From contig OZ029922.1 in NCBI GenBank assembly GCA_964023275.1, positions 4,363,196 through 4,427,195 on the forward strand: a stretch of 64,000 nucleotides of DNA, written 5' to 3'. The position numbers and the translations under genes are program-made. Positions 1 to 11,604 of the stretch are shown here, one piece after another. Source of the DNA: Norana najaformis. Its lineage: Eukaryota > Annelida > Clitellata > Crassiclitellata > Hormogastridae. Under the pieces are notes generated by a model. The model saw only the letters and a program-made list of their open reading frames with translations, did no database searches and was not told where the DNA came from. Within the stretch, counting starts at the first letter, position 1; the number at the start of each line of letters is the position of its first letter.

Positions 1-343
1 CATGTACCTCAAACAGCAAGAACTTCTACGATGAATGACTGATCCGAAGTTAATGTAAATATCCTGGCGAACATGGCCAGAGCATATATCACCCAAGTAT
101 ACATTATGCTACATGCTCGTAAGCATGGGAATAGAGTAGGAATCACCAGAGATGTCAACACCTTTTCCAGGCCTTGTCTCTGACAACAGGTTTATCTGAC
201 TGCAATTCCTGTTGTGTGGACTGGAAACCGATCCAAATTTTAGCTTTGCTGAACCTTCAGTTGAGGCTTCGTGCATCAGCCACTGGCACCATAGCGGCTG
301 TTCGCTATTAATGATTACTACCGTTATTATTATTACTACTTAC

Positions 344-3300
344 AATGAGCTTTCAGAACTTCTTCCAGTCTTCCTTTGTCTGCAGCATGGCATAAATGCT
401 CTGCTTCCATTTCTCGCTTCAGTTCCAGAATTTTGCTTTCATAGCTCTAAACCAAATGGACATACTGGTTTACAAACAACTGCAGCAAAAACTTTGCACA
501 TATCCTGTACAGGGCGTCTAACCCCAAAATCCAACAACACAGCAATTCCTTGTTCCCTTGAACACAGAAAATTATTACCCAATCTGACATCAAAACGTTT
601 ATAGAGGGGCTTATAAATCAAATATTTCTTGACGACCATTTTTAGTCATTGGGGCACTTTCTCATCACCTGAAATCTCTGATGCATTGGATATCATTCCT
701 CTGGTTTTGATGATGCTAACATTACATAAGGTTAGGTAAAGTAAAATAAGGTAAGGTAACTGCATATTGTATTTGCATTAGCCTTATGAGGAAATACACC
801 TGAAAGTGATTCTTTTAAGTTCATGCTTAAGGATATATTTACTGTACAAAACAACACCTGCTTGAGAATGAATTGCTAATTTTACACGATGCAGACGTTT
901 GATTTCCTTAAAGAGTTTTTGCTGCAGTTTACCAAGACAGAACAAATAGTATTACAGTTTACACTAAAATAATGTCAATATTTTAGCGATTATGTTGGAT
1001 AAGGCAGTAGGCAATTGGTTCAGCACATGCCTTGTGTTCTTCAGAACTACTGTCATAAAGAATTCTAAATAGTCTGAAGACATCTTGAAGCCAGTGACCA
1101 ATTGCTTATTAGAACAAATGCCATTACAGTGTTTGCCAGCAGTGATTGTAATAAAATTTACTTGCAGCTGAAACTAACTTTTGACAAAAACTTCTGCTTT
1201 TAGCAGTTCTGGCACTAAAACTAAATTGAACTTCAGCCAGATGTTTAGACACAGCGCAATTAACATAACATTACATGATAGAAGGTTTAAAGTAGTTCAA
1301 AAAATTGCTATATGTGCTACAATTATTGCAATTTCTGCTTCTTTCAGACAGTTTCTCCTAAAATTCCTCTTAACAGCTTCAGATGTGTCAGTAATGCAGC
1401 ACTCACTATCGTCAAAGACAAACATAGAGCAAAGAAGTAAAAACAGACCTGTTCAAGATCTTTAGCTGCATTCTTCAAAGTGTCAACTTCCTGCTTCAGT
1501 CTTGTATTTTCATCTGAACACATCAACATGTCATTATTTTTAGCTGATCTAAACTTTAGGAACGCTGGCAAAGTTTTTCTAAAGCTACAAATAGCACTAC
1601 TCATAGGACTGTGTCAAAATTCTGCCTAAGCGATTCTCTAAACGCTAACACTGTTACTAAGTTACTTATTCCCTCTGGCTCTTGTTATGGTGATAATAAT
1701 AGTTGCTGAATTTTATTTTATCAAGTTTAACAACAAGGCAGCAAAATTTGTACAGCAATACAACACCTAAGCCTACACTAACATTTTAAGACCTCACCCA
1801 ATTACTACAAAACATTGTGAATTGTTATAAGACTGATTTGATTAGGAATTTATTTCAACACACCCTGCACATTACAGTTGTTGCCCATTGACCTCTGTGC
1901 AGTCTCCAGTATCTCACAGAGCGTCTCTACCTCTGACATTCAGAAAACAAATGCAAACTCAACTGACTGAGATATATAGAAATATTTTCATTTGGGAACA
2001 AGCTAAACTTTAAAGGGTAAAACAAAAATCAAATTATAATTTCATAGTTGCATTGAATGAATATACCAGTGGCGCATTTGTTAGAGACATTTACATTTTT
2101 CAAGACGCTGTGACATGGTAGCAATTGGTTCAACACATGCCTTGTGTTCTTCAGAACTACTGTCATAATGCACAGAGATGCCATCAATCGATGGTCACTT
2201 CCAAGTAGAATCAGACGTCTTCCAGAACCTTGGATCAGTGAGGTCAAACCCAGTCATGCAATCTGTCCAATAAAACCCAGAGAGGTAATCTGCAAAGACT
2301 GTAGAGTGATATTCATGAAATTACAGTTGTAACTGTAGTCTCCATGGGAATGGACTGAACTTGTTATGTATGCAAAATAATCAGCGTCTGTAAATCAACA
2401 AGTGGCTGTAAGCACAAAGATTTCTCAGCCTCTGCAAAGAATGGTGTGCAACAAGCTCTCTTTTACTATCTTTTCTCACACTAGATGGCGCTAGTGAATC
2501 AGAAATTTGAAATAACCTTCTGTCCTTGCAGGGAATTGGGACAACAACTGCTTGATTGTTCTTCTAGCATGCTGATCACTTTGGTGCAACAGTTGTAATT
2601 GTAATTGTAATCTGACATTTATAAAGCGCCACTTCAAGAATAGACTCATCAGAAGCGCTCCCGACCCGAGTAGTTAGTAGTGGTATATTAAGATCTACTG
2701 TTTCAGTGTGCTTCTCCTCAACAACCTGTCTCTTAGTTCAAAAAGACTGAGCTCCTGAAATTGACCTGCTAGCTCACAGGCATTAGTGTGCCACTGACTG
2801 ATGCCTTATGCATTATTATAATGGCCCTATACAAGTCAAAAGATCAGATTAGATTACAAGATTATATTAGATTATAAGATTAGAGTTTGTTAGGATGTCG
2901 TGTAAATAAAGCATGCAAATAAACAAGTGTTGATTGTAGCCATCAGTAGCCATCAGAGATGGTCATCTCAAGAGAATTCAAGGTTTCTGCATGGATAAAT
3001 ACTCTCTCAGTCCCATGGCGGTCTTCTGCCCCAGTGATTTATAGGATGAAGCAAAGAAATGTTCATTACCAGTCCGAGCAGCTAATTCTGCCTCTGTCGC
3101 CTGCTGATGGCTCTGATTGAGAAGATCGACTTTCTTTGAAAGCGACATATTCTCTGTCACCAGATCACTCATCCTCTGCAACAAAAGTTTCATCAACAAA
3201 TGCAAGTCTAAGCCACAGGTCCAGTAACGTTTGTATTGTATTAATTGTTATAGTAATAGTAGCAGTTTTTTTACCTGAGGTAGAAGATTTCTTAAGACTA

Positions 3301-4934
3301 AAAATATTAGGAGAGCACTGTTCTGGAATGATTAGTCTTCACTGTCATCTTGCTTGATGGAAAAAGGTGCAGCTAAAACGACTGCATTGAAGTGCTGGAT
3401 GGCCAAAGATAAGCACTAAAGGAGGACAGTATCCTCCATTGGTAAGTCAGCATGCTACTACATTTATGACATCTGAAAGATTTGACATTCCCTTCTCTGC
3501 CTTTGTTTGTCTGGAAAATGCCCTGGCCTCTAGCCTTCTTGACTACTGTAACTCGCTTCTCAATGACATCTCAAAAGCTAACTTGATGAAGCTACAGTAC
3601 AATTGCAGCAAATAATTTTAAACTAATTAATTTCTGTACAAGTGCACAAAAGTAATTTTCTGCCTTGTCTGTTTCTTCCAGGAGCCAATTTTTATACAGA
3701 GACGTGAATTCTATATATTTTTTGATGACATTCATTATTATTACATGTTACATAGAATTGGTAAAATTTTTAGCACCATACGGTTTTTATGTTTAGCTTA
3801 TTGTAAAAGTTTTCATTCAAACATATCACTGATCAGTTTTATCTGAATTTCTTAAATAATAATTTCTCTATTTCATCCGTGGCACGCAGTCGGTTCATTG
3901 TTAAGAAAATCTCCACATCTTTGTGGCATTACTTTCCTCCAAAGGACAGTGTAACTTTAATTCCACATTTTTTGGCAGAGTATGTTTTTTCTAAAACTAG
4001 TTGCTAACTACTGTACTAGTTAAACTACTTCAAAAGTAGTCAAAATGTAGTTATGTTACACTACTTTTAAAGTAGTTTGTGTCCATCACTGCAGTGCAGC
4101 ATGTTGACAGCATGTCATACAGCAATGTGAATTGGTGGCCCAGTATATTCAAGAAATTTACACAGAACCTCTTTCAGAATACACGTAATTACACAAAGGT
4201 AATCTAGCCTAACCTAATGGTTTCTAAAGCACCACTTAATGCAGAAGGTATTACTCGATGGTCACTTCAAGTCAAACAGTAGTTAAAAATCATAATCTTT
4301 TGGAGAAGCCTGTTGAAATCCTAGAGGGAAGTCAAAATTCACACCAAGCACAGGGAAAAAAGATTTTAAGAATATCTGTTGCCAAAGGAGTTGAACCAGA
4401 AACAAACGTGCAAGAAAACCAAAGTAGTGGTTCATTTTGTGCATTTTTCCTGACTTGTGAAATAAATAAACAAGTAAATTCTGATGAAACTACCTCACTT
4501 AACTAAAGAGTTGGTGAACTTAACACCGAAAAATAAAAACCTTGTTATGGGTATACAGTTCTAATGTTACCTGACGAAATCTATTGAATTCTTCGATCAG
4601 CAGATCCAAATCAACAAGCCTCAACTCCTCCATTGTCTGTTGGCAACCAAGTCGTTCGTCAAGTAGATAATTTCGCTCTATAAGTAATTCAACAAACAGT
4701 AATTTTCAAGCTCCACTGCAGACAGTATCACGACTTTCCATTTAGATTTAGCATTTTTCTCTTGTCATGATCTTAATATGGTTGAGTAGTTTAGCTACAA
4801 GTGCTCTTTAAATGCTTTTGAACAGTTTAACTAGTAGTCTCATAATGGTAATAAAGCAGAACTAGATGCTAACCTGTGCTATGACCTGAACAGACAGTAC
4901 TGTGTTCTACATAAATTTGCAAATTACTTGCCAT
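344..4934 (-). CDS. Coiled-coil protein, five exons, 3' part outside window (CCDC152-like?)
   Basis: Seen: five minus-strand exons with GT-AG borders and matching phases: 4934-4874 (ATG at 4934, ends phase 1), 4677-4571, 3175-3070 (ends phase 1), 1513-1449, and 446-344 (ends phase 1, so the gene runs on past the window start). The joined frame has no stop and gives about 147 residues rich in Leu, Glu, Lys and Gln heptads, for example VDLDLLIEEFNRFRQ, then SLSKKVDLLNQ, then ENTRLKQEVDTLKNAAKDL, then YESKILELKREMEAEH. No signal peptide or membrane segment. Inference: a cytoplasmic coiled-coil protein. The spacing of ENxxLK, then 16 residues, then YxxxIxxLxxEM recalls vertebrate CCDC152, but this rests on memory, so no symbol is given. 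The start is the least certain part: the reading frame extends upstream to another ATG at 5066. Exon phases make the splicing convincing. The gene lies in CpG-poor DNA. Confidence 0.72.
1009..2168 (+). repeat. Dispersed direct duplication of about 45 bp, two copies
   Basis: The stretch at about 1012-1058 (AATTGGTTCAGCACATGCC, then TTGTGTTCTTCAGAACTACT, then GTCATAA) recurs at about 2121-2167 with essentially one change (CAGCACATG versus CAACACATG). Flanks differ, so this is a short repeat unit and not a large duplication. Both copies lie in introns of the minus-strand coiled-coil gene. Confidence 0.8.
2590..2690 (-). mobile_element. LINE 3' tail fragment, same family as 44673-44935
   Basis: From TTGTAATTGTAATTGTAATC through AAGCGCCACTTCAAGAATAG to GCGCTCCCGACCCGA this stretch is nearly identical over about 75 bp to 44680-44758. 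There the same tail follows a recognisable reverse-transcriptase C-terminus on the minus strand. Here only the tail remains, as expected of a 5'-truncated insertion. (ACAATT)n is the 3' terminal simple repeat when read on the minus strand. Confidence 0.8.
2788..2890 (+). mobile_element. LINE/SINE 3' tail with GATTA repeats
   Basis: GACTGATGCCTTATGCATTA followed by a CCCTATACAAG motif and a run of GATTAGATTA-like units matches the tail at 12918-12985 and 14345-14428. A 5'-truncated copy of the same family. Confidence 0.7.
3365..3610 (+). mobile_element. Two repeat fragments: hairpin-element body and LINE RT fragment
   Basis: At 3376-3440 the text GACTGCATTGAAGTGCTGGATGGC matches the body of the (ATT)n-flanked element at 33470-33500. 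At about 3480-3605 the plus strand reads LASSLLDYCNSLLNDISKAN and then LMKLQ. This is the reverse-transcriptase thumb-region signature also seen at 8000-7900 on the minus strand (SSRLDYCNSLLTGIYKANLL). Both fragments are broken and lie in intron 2 of the coiled-coil gene. Confidence 0.65.
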
Positions 4935-5613
4935 TTTAGGTTTGCAAATACTGAGCAATTTATGAAAATGTTTTTCCTCACTTTTGGCAATGGCAGAAGT
5001 TTTGTGTAGGGTGATACAAATAGGGAAATGTGTCGACAGTTTGTCACAATTGTATAAGCACTGCATGATGAATAAGACAGCCTCCCTGACACAGCTCTTT
5101 CGTGTGATGCTGAGAAACTCTTTAATTAAACATTAAACAGTTTACAACTGCATTTCAGGCCATGACACCTACAAGGAAAGCCCGGAATGGAATATTGCTG
5201 GTTGGATGACTCTTCTGTCCAGTACTTCAGACAAAATCATTCTACCAAACACTAAGCTTCTGAAGGCTACAACTAATAGAAGCATACATAAAGCATGAAC
5301 GACTTCTTGAAATCATACAACTGGAGTGCCACGACTGCCATTATTTTCACCAATAGGTCGATGTAGAATTCAGGAAAGTTAAAGCCCTAGCGTCACCACA
5401 GCCGTGATATGACAAAAACACTTTTTCGTGCGTTTTTGATAACGATACTTTAGATTATGTTACCTTCTAGTAATAATTTAACCAAATATTTTACAAATCA
5501 CCGCGTCTTCTCTCGATAACTTGACAAATAATCTGATTCCCTGAAAAACTAGCTGGTACTCCGCTTCGCTTTCTGTTCAGACGGTAGTATTAGTTTAATG
5601 AAAATTCGTATCG
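4935..5613. other. 5' flank of the coiled-coil gene; CpG content rises
   Basis: No further exon is recognised. The region holds the likely promoter of the minus-strand coiled-coil gene. CpG dinucleotides are scarce to the left and become common from about 5320 onward. No TATA box or initiator is assigned. Confidence 0.4.
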
Positions 5614-5619
5614 TAGGCC

Positions 5620-5860
5620 TAATCTCCAGATTCCTTCAGCGCCCAAATATTAAAACCCTTGGAACCAGCTTTATTATTCACAGGCGCTCTAAAAATGGTG
5701 AGGTGCGTAGACGATCGGATTCGGTTCCAAGTTCAGATTCAGCGAAGGTCAGACACTCAGGCAGAAGCTCATCTAATCGTAATTGTAATCTCGAAAATTT
5801 CTAAAGCACTACTATAAAGCTAAGCACAGGGCACCAGCTTATTCTCGAGCGCTACGTCAA
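5620..5860 (+). repeat. Two head-to-tail copies of the ACCAGCTTATTCACAGGCGCT repeat family
   Basis: The left copy (about 5628-5770) has GGAACCAGCTTTATTATTCA, CAGGCGCT, GGATTCGGTTCCAAG and GTCAGACACTCAGGC. The right copy (about 5776-5858) has TCGTAATTGTAATCTCGAAA, TAAAGCTAAGCACAGGG and ACCAGCTTATT. Related copies lie at 11605-11720, 27358-27560, 28795-28955 (reverse), 31842-31985 and 34232-34395 (reverse). Confidence 0.7.
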
Positions 5861-5879
5861 GCCAGAGGGATTGTTCAAA

Positions 5880-6113
5880 GATGCCATGGGAAGAACAAAG
5901 CCCTGTTGCCAGAAGACCAGAGAGAGAAAGGGACAGAGCAGCCGTTACGGTGGGCTGTGCTTAGGTTGACACACGTGAGAAGGCGGCGGATTCGATGGAT
6001 CAAGGTGGGATTTCTTGAAAAGGTAAGACTACAAGGAAGAACTGGCCAGAGACCACCAGAGACGTCCTTGGATGTTTGGAGATATCATGGGGCGAGGCAG
6101 GAAGACTGGCGAT
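5880..6113 (+). mobile_element. LINE ORF C-terminal remnant, left half (split by the hAT-like insertion)
   Basis: The frame ending at 6113 reads EISWGEAGRLA. Joined to the text after 9418 it continues as MDRDEWRRCVARCADLHRKD and stop. This W..A..LA.DR..WR pattern is typical of the C-terminal end of non-LTR retrotransposon polyproteins. The upstream part has frame breaks. The element was the target of the insertion at 6114-9410. Confidence 0.6.
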
Positions 6114-7484
6114 CAGAGGCGTCGATCCGTAGTAAACATTGGAGGGGCCCGGGCCTAAAGTGGGGGTCTGGGCGCATAGCCCCTGTCGGGTTCCAGAGGC
6201 AAAGCCCTTAGTATGGGGGTCAAGAATAGGCCTAATACAGGAAGAATGAGAACTTTATCAGTACATAGCTGCCTTTTACTGATTTTACAGGTAAAATATT
6301 GCTGGCCAACCAATGGCCGAGCTCTCATGCTCAAAATATTGCCTGAGCCCGGGTTCCCATATGATTGACGCCTCTGGGAACATTGGTGTCAATGTAAATC
6401 TGTGAAGTAGCACCGCAAGAAAAAAATTTGCATCAGAAAGACCAGCGTAACTGCTTCCCAAATAGAGGTGTCGAACTATAGGCCACATTTAGTGAACACA
6501 TTTTTCCTTTCTACTTTCTCTAATAAAATTACTTATTTAATTCTAGATCCCAAATTTTTCGTTAATAAAGACTGGATTGGACCCATATAGATTCCTTGGA
6601 TTGGACCTAAAGACAATTCTATGAGCATAGACAAAAGTAAAACCATAATTCTTTTCAAAAATGTTTTAATTGCATTAGCAAGATGGCAGTACAGGTTCAT
6701 TAATGTCAGTTATAATCGCTAGGTGACAGCACGGTTTTGAAAAAGACCATTAGATCAAATCGCGCGCTGGTTACACGAATCCTATGCACGTGTTCACATT
6801 CCTTCGGACTGTACGTTTGGCTGTCCCTGTGCTTGTCTGTCGGCCTGTCTGTGTTTATGGGGGATTAGGCAGCTGGAACGTATGCCTTTATGCAAGTGTA
6901 AAAGCCTTGTTGGCTGTATTTCTAAATTTAGGCAGTATCCTTTGCATGCACGTGTGTCTACTTCACTGACTGCCCATCCCACACAATACTTTTTAAAGAT
7001 ATTATTGCGGGTCTGGTGATGACAGCCGGCCTACTTAGACGAGCTTTGTTTCGGGTCTGGCCCGCCGCCCATGTCTTCGGGGTGGAATGATTGTTCCCAG
7101 AGGTGTCGATCCGTCGTAAACATTGGGGGGGGGGGCAGGCCAGTAATGGGGTCTGGATGCGAAGCCCTATTGGGCTTCAGGGACAAAGACCCTGGTATGG
7201 GGGTCAAGATCGAAGTAGGCCTAATGCAGACAGACGCAAAGCCCAAAGCTCGGGAGACAAACAATGAGAAATGTCGCTAATATTATTTACAATGGAATGT
7301 CAACTTAAGTAGGCCTATACACAGCAGTTATATGGCAGTAATGCTAAAGCAGCGCAATATGAGCACATAATTATTTATTCGAAAATGAACTTGCCCAAAA
7401 TGTTCTTCCTGATTGTGCTTCTTATAGCAAACTTAGCCGCTATTGTAGGTTTCAGATTGCCTATCATCTACTTCAGTTTTTATC

Positions 7485-8330
7485 ACTCTAATCTAATCTA
7501 AGAACTTCTATAGCGTCAATGCAATAATGCTCAAGTCATCATTCGATGGTCGCTGCTAAAAAATCATTGTCCAAGTCAAATTCCATGGTGAGTCCGGGTC
7601 GAAAAGCCTAAGAGGAGTCCAGAAGACACACAGACAGCCTAGGACCAGCGACAGAAAAGGCACGCCTTCCAAGAGCTGTTCTTGTCCACGGAATAGTCAG
7701 ATTTACACAGCTAGAAGACCTGGTCGAGTAGAGATAAGTCTTGGGAGTCAGAACAGAGCGAAGATAGCGAGGTTGGCTGAAATGTAGAGTCTTGAATACA
7801 ATTAGTCCAGTCTTGAAAAATATGCGCTTTTCTATGGGCAACCAATGCAACGATTTAAGATTGGTGATGTATGCTCATATTTTGGAGTTTTAGTGATAGC
7901 TCTTGCCAATGTATTTTGGACTGTTTGAAGCTTCAACAAATTAGCTTTATAAATGCCAGTAAGAAGCGAGTTGCAGTAGTCAAGACGGCTGGAGACTAGA
8001 GCATTAGCCAAACAAACCAGGGCAGAGAAGGGAATGTGGTGCCTGATTTTACGGATATCACGGATGTGGTAGTGGGCAGACCTACATATAGAATTAATAC
8101 GTTCATTGAATGACAGGTTGGAGTCAAATACAACACCCAAATTGTGGGTTGAACAGTTGCGTTGTACGACACAGATGCCTAGATGGACAGAAGTCAAAGA
8201 ATTAAATTTAGTCAGTTGCTCTGAGGTTCAAAAAAGGAGAAACTCAGTTTTGGATGGGTTTAGGAGCAATCCATTTTCTGTCATCCATGACTGAACTTGG
8301 TTTAAGATTCCAGTGTCAGAACAGAGTTGA
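7485..8330 (-). pseudogene. L2/CR1-like LINE, 5'-truncated, RT C-terminus and 3' tail
   Basis: The minus strand encodes reverse-transcriptase pieces in order: WMTENGLLLNPSKTEFLLF near 8280, then LGVVFDSNLSFNERINSICR, then LVSSRLDYCNSLLTGIYKAN, then LHWLPIEKRIFFKTGLIVFK (7850-7790), then SQPRYL and AFSVAGPRL. One frameshift separates the two long frames (8197-7832 and 7850-7608). The 3' tail at 7560-7489 ends in a short GATTA repeat. No endonuclease or N-terminal RT motifs, so this is a dead, 5'-truncated copy. It lies inside the hAT-like insertion and is therefore younger than it, or was carried in with it. Confidence 0.88.
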
Positions 8331-9261
8331 ATCACCTGCCTTAAATGCAGACTGTGTAAATGAAAACAAATTCATATTTTACATTGCATATTGTTGTAAT
8401 ACAGCATTTGTAAAGCGCCTCGCATAACCTCTCAAAAACGCTCTAAATTTATTAATTACTCATTTATAACCGGATGTCAGCACATTATATAATCCGCTTA
8501 CGTGATTCTTTTCTTGTACCTCTACAGATGGGACGGATAGTTGAGTGAACTAGGAAAATTTTCTATACCTGGAGTTGAACCTTGGGAAACTAAGTAACTG
8601 GCTTTCAATTTCACCTCATTGCATCTACACCAAACAGTGATGAAAAGCTGATGAGCCTACCTCCACAAGTGCAATTTCACCATCAATATTGACTTGTTCA
8701 AAATTAACGAAATCTTATATCCATATACTTAACAGAGGGCGCTTTCTTCGGCTAGCGATGCAGAGACTGTGTGGGGATTATAATTATAAAGGGCGACTAT
8801 ACGAATATGGGTATATATGTATCCACCCCATAATTACAAAACCATATGTACACAAGGTACATGTATATGGTTTTGTAACTGAAGAGACTAATTTAGCGGG
8901 TCGGCTTGCATCTGTACTGCCTGACTAGTCGAAGATGACATCCAGATGGCGATGGCCTTGATGTGAGAGCAAGTTGTATGACCTGCATTCCATTAATTTT
9001 TCAGGGTTGTGTCAAACATTGCTATAGTTCTGTGCCCCCGGCGACCTGTGTGGCTTAAAGTCTGTATGTCCAACTGCTTGTGACTCACTTCGCTTGGTCG
9101 ACCTGCATATAATTATGTACTGTTGTAGTACATATTCATGTATCTGTCTTTCTGTCTGTCCGTTTGTCTACCTAAGCAAAAGTAGGCATAGACAGCAATA
9201 CCTAGAGAGGTACGTACAATCGGAAATTACGGACTGGGATTGTTTACTAAAGTCTTAAAGT
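8331..9261. other. Intergenic, no gene seen
   Basis: It contains a GTAAAGCGCCTCG tail-like fragment at about 8408 and a short palindromic stretch ACCATATGTACACAAGGTACATGTATATGGT at about 8841-8871. No coding signal found. Confidence 0.4.
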
Positions 9262-9418
9262 GAAGAATGACAACTTTAGTCAGTCCAGAGCTGCCTTGTA
9301 CCGATTTTACAGCTAAAATGTTGCCGGGGCCCAAGCAATGGCCGGGCCCCCAGGCTCAAAATATTGCCGGGGCCCGGGCCCCAGGGGCACCCATAGGATC
9401 GACGCCACTGCTGGCGAT

Positions 9419-9502
9419 GGACAGAGATGAATGGAGACGCTGCGTTGCCCGATGTGCAGACCTGCACAGGAAGGACTGAGTACTGAGTAAGTAAGTAGGC
9501 CG
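9419..9502 (+). mobile_element. LINE ORF C-terminus, right half, with TAAG tail
   Basis: It reads MDRDEWRRCVARCADLHRKD followed by stop at 9477-9479, then a short (TAAG)n tail. It continues the frame broken at 6113, as described there. Confidence 0.6.
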
Positions 9503-9964
9503 CCTCTATAATGTGTGCTTCATATGCTATTGTTGTGAGACTTCGACCTTTGCCACCGCCATATTTTTACGATTGTTTATGGCTGTGTGGCGGCGGAGGT
9601 GGGCTCAATATCGTCATTCCAGTCCGCTATTTCTGCATTCAGTGTTTGCTTCTCATTGTTAGTTTAATCAACGTTTTCTGGAGTCACTTATTGTGTCAAC
9701 ATCTGTCGTTCACGGGCAGCAAGTCTTAAAAATCCTTCACAGCAGAATGCAGCGCGGATGAGGGGAATTAACTCTTCCGGATGCTGTTAGGGGACGTGGG
9801 CAAACTACCGCACTTTAACCAGCTCCACAGGAAGAAGTATTAGCCTACATCGTCAGTTAAAAGCGCTACGACACAAAATCAATTGGCTCCAAGAGCCTTC
9901 TTGACCATCTAACGACCTAATCAAGCGTGCCTATAAAATCACTTGGCGGAGCGCGAGCATGTAA

Positions 9965-9966
9965 TG

Positions 9967-10046
<80 letters not shown>

Positions 10047-10047
10047 C
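9965..10047 (+). repeat. (TGCC)n microsatellite, about 21 units
   Basis: An uninterrupted TGCC run of 83 bases. It creates a spurious ACLP-repeat reading frame. The purity suggests recent expansion. Confidence 0.95.
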
Positions 10048-10382
10048 ATAAAAGCCACCAGAAGACGCGCTGTACGTCATGCAAAAACTGGCTGCCAGAG
10101 TAGCGGCGCGGAACTTGCTTCGCGCAGTCGCATGCCCAGAAGAAATAAAGTCTGCAGCGGCGGCGGTGACTGCAATAATCGAAAGTGAACGCTCAGCGCT
10201 GAACTGCGGGCAGCGCTGTTCTCAGCACTGAAGGCATTTCGCTCGAGCGACGGACAGACAACACCAGCGCTGAGAAGAAGAGGTTCGTATAACAAAGCAC
10301 GATATCTACCGCTTAATACACAATTATGTATGATAGGCTGTATGGGTATTTGGGACAGGCACGTCAGATCTAACCCTAAGCA

Positions 10383-10560
10383 TTATATACATGCATACTA
10401 ACATACATGCATGCATACATAAATATTTACAGCGACACATATACATAAATACATACATACATGCATACATGCTTCCATCCATCCATCCAAACATACATGC
10501 TTGCAAACAGACGTACATGCAGATATACATCCATACAAATTACACACATATACAGTATAT
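10383..10560 (+). repeat. Degenerate (ACAT)n / (CATC)n microsatellite
   Basis: ACATACATGCATACATAAAT-like text with a CATCCATCCATCC block in the middle. Reading frames on both strands are simple-repeat artefacts. Confidence 0.85.
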
Positions 10561-10572
10561 AACTGCGGCTTG

Positions 10573-10637
10573 GCTTTGGTGCGCCATCGGTTGATGCCTT
10601 GTGCATTAGACACCCGGCGCATTAGAAATTAGTTTTA
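10573..10637 (+). mobile_element. Isolated SINE/LINE 3' tail
   Basis: GCGCCATCGGTTGATGCCTT, then GTGCATTAGACACCCGGCGC, then ATTAGAAATTAG. The same tail occurs at 28149-28200, 30692-30765, 33195-33258 and reversed at 61895-61945. Confidence 0.75.
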
Positions 10638-11128
10638 CCGTCAGTTTTACCGAGTAGCTTGCAGCATTTGAATGCTAATCTAGCAATCTCGATTTGCACA
10701 GCATCAAAACTGCGTCTGCCAATGCGCATAACAACTTCCATTCTGCAAATGGTATTCTTAAGTCCTGCAGTTCAAGTGGTTGCAGTCTCGCTCAGTGAAC
10801 CGCACGACATCGGCTGTGTCTATATCTTCGTGTCTCCATGGTACGCGTTCTCCTAGGAACTTTGAGCCCAACTTCGCAATATTTGCTTTTGCTAACTGAT
10901 GTACTTCGACCGTCGTCAAACATCTTCATCTTTCTGGACAATGGTACAGAGGTCAGCTAGCTCCTTAAGAACGGCGCTTAGAACAGTTAGTGCAACATAA
11001 TGCCGCGGATATGTTGAACGCTTCAAAAATACTTGTGCAAGAGTTACACGTTGTTTTCACCCATCTTTCTTTACAATACTCGTTCAGTGCAGTGAGTTGT
11101 TAGTGGAGACAAACAGTCGGGCTTATAG

Positions 11129-11250
11129 ACCAGTGGCAGATTTAGCTACAGGCGTGGGGGCGGCTCTCCCCCGGGCCCCTCTTGGTTATATGCCGGCACC
11201 CCTCAGACCAGACCCTTGCATGGCGGACTGCCAGAATGTGGCGCCACTCT
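11129..11250. mobile_element. Possible second MITE fragment of the GGGCCC-rich kind
   Basis: It starts CCAGTGGCAGATTTAG and ends near GTGGCGCCACTCTGG, with an internal CCCCCGGGCCCCTCTTGG core. The ends resemble hAT-type termini. No target duplication was confirmed. Confidence 0.35.
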
Positions 11251-11604
11251 GGAAATGTTCTTGCCCCCGTGCAAACAGTCCTAGAGCTGCCACTGTAATA
11301 GACCTCTGTATCATGAAGTATCCTTCGTACGGAGGCTAGAGATAACTGCTCTCAGCACGCGTATGGGTGGGAACTGATGACCAGCTCAGTAGCCCAGTGT
11401 ATCACGTGGGCCAGATGAGTAATTATGGTTGTACGTTTCGTTGGACATTTAACAATCTGGGCTGGCATTTCATATGGTTTCGCAACGTGGGCCATGGGTA
11501 CCTTGTTTTTACTACTGAATATAGTAGGCTAAATGTCCATGCAGCTGTAACAATGAGCTAATGTGAACACTCACGAAATATTTCATGCGCAAACAGAAAG
11601 TGAT

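Larger units (their letters stand above)
6114..9410. mobile_element. hAT-like composite insertion with 15-bp terminal inverted repeats
   Basis: The left end reads CAGAGGCGTCGATCC and the right end, reverse-complemented, reads CAGTGGCGTCGATCC (14 of 15 identical). CTGGCGAT flanks both sides exactly (6106-6113 and 9411-9418): an 8-bp target duplication, the hAT signature. Inside are a complete 263-bp non-autonomous unit (6114-6376, right TIR CAGAGGCGTCAATC on the minus strand) and a second unit split into a left piece (7098-7235) and a right piece (9262-9410). The two units share GATTTTACAGNTAAAAT, AATGGCCG and ATGGGGGTCAAGA blocks. The split in the second unit contains the LINE copy at 7485-8330. 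No transposase is visible. Confidence 0.7.

Noticed and set aside
7485..8330. Possible active LINE
   Set aside because: Frameshifted and lacking the endonuclease and N-terminal RT domains.
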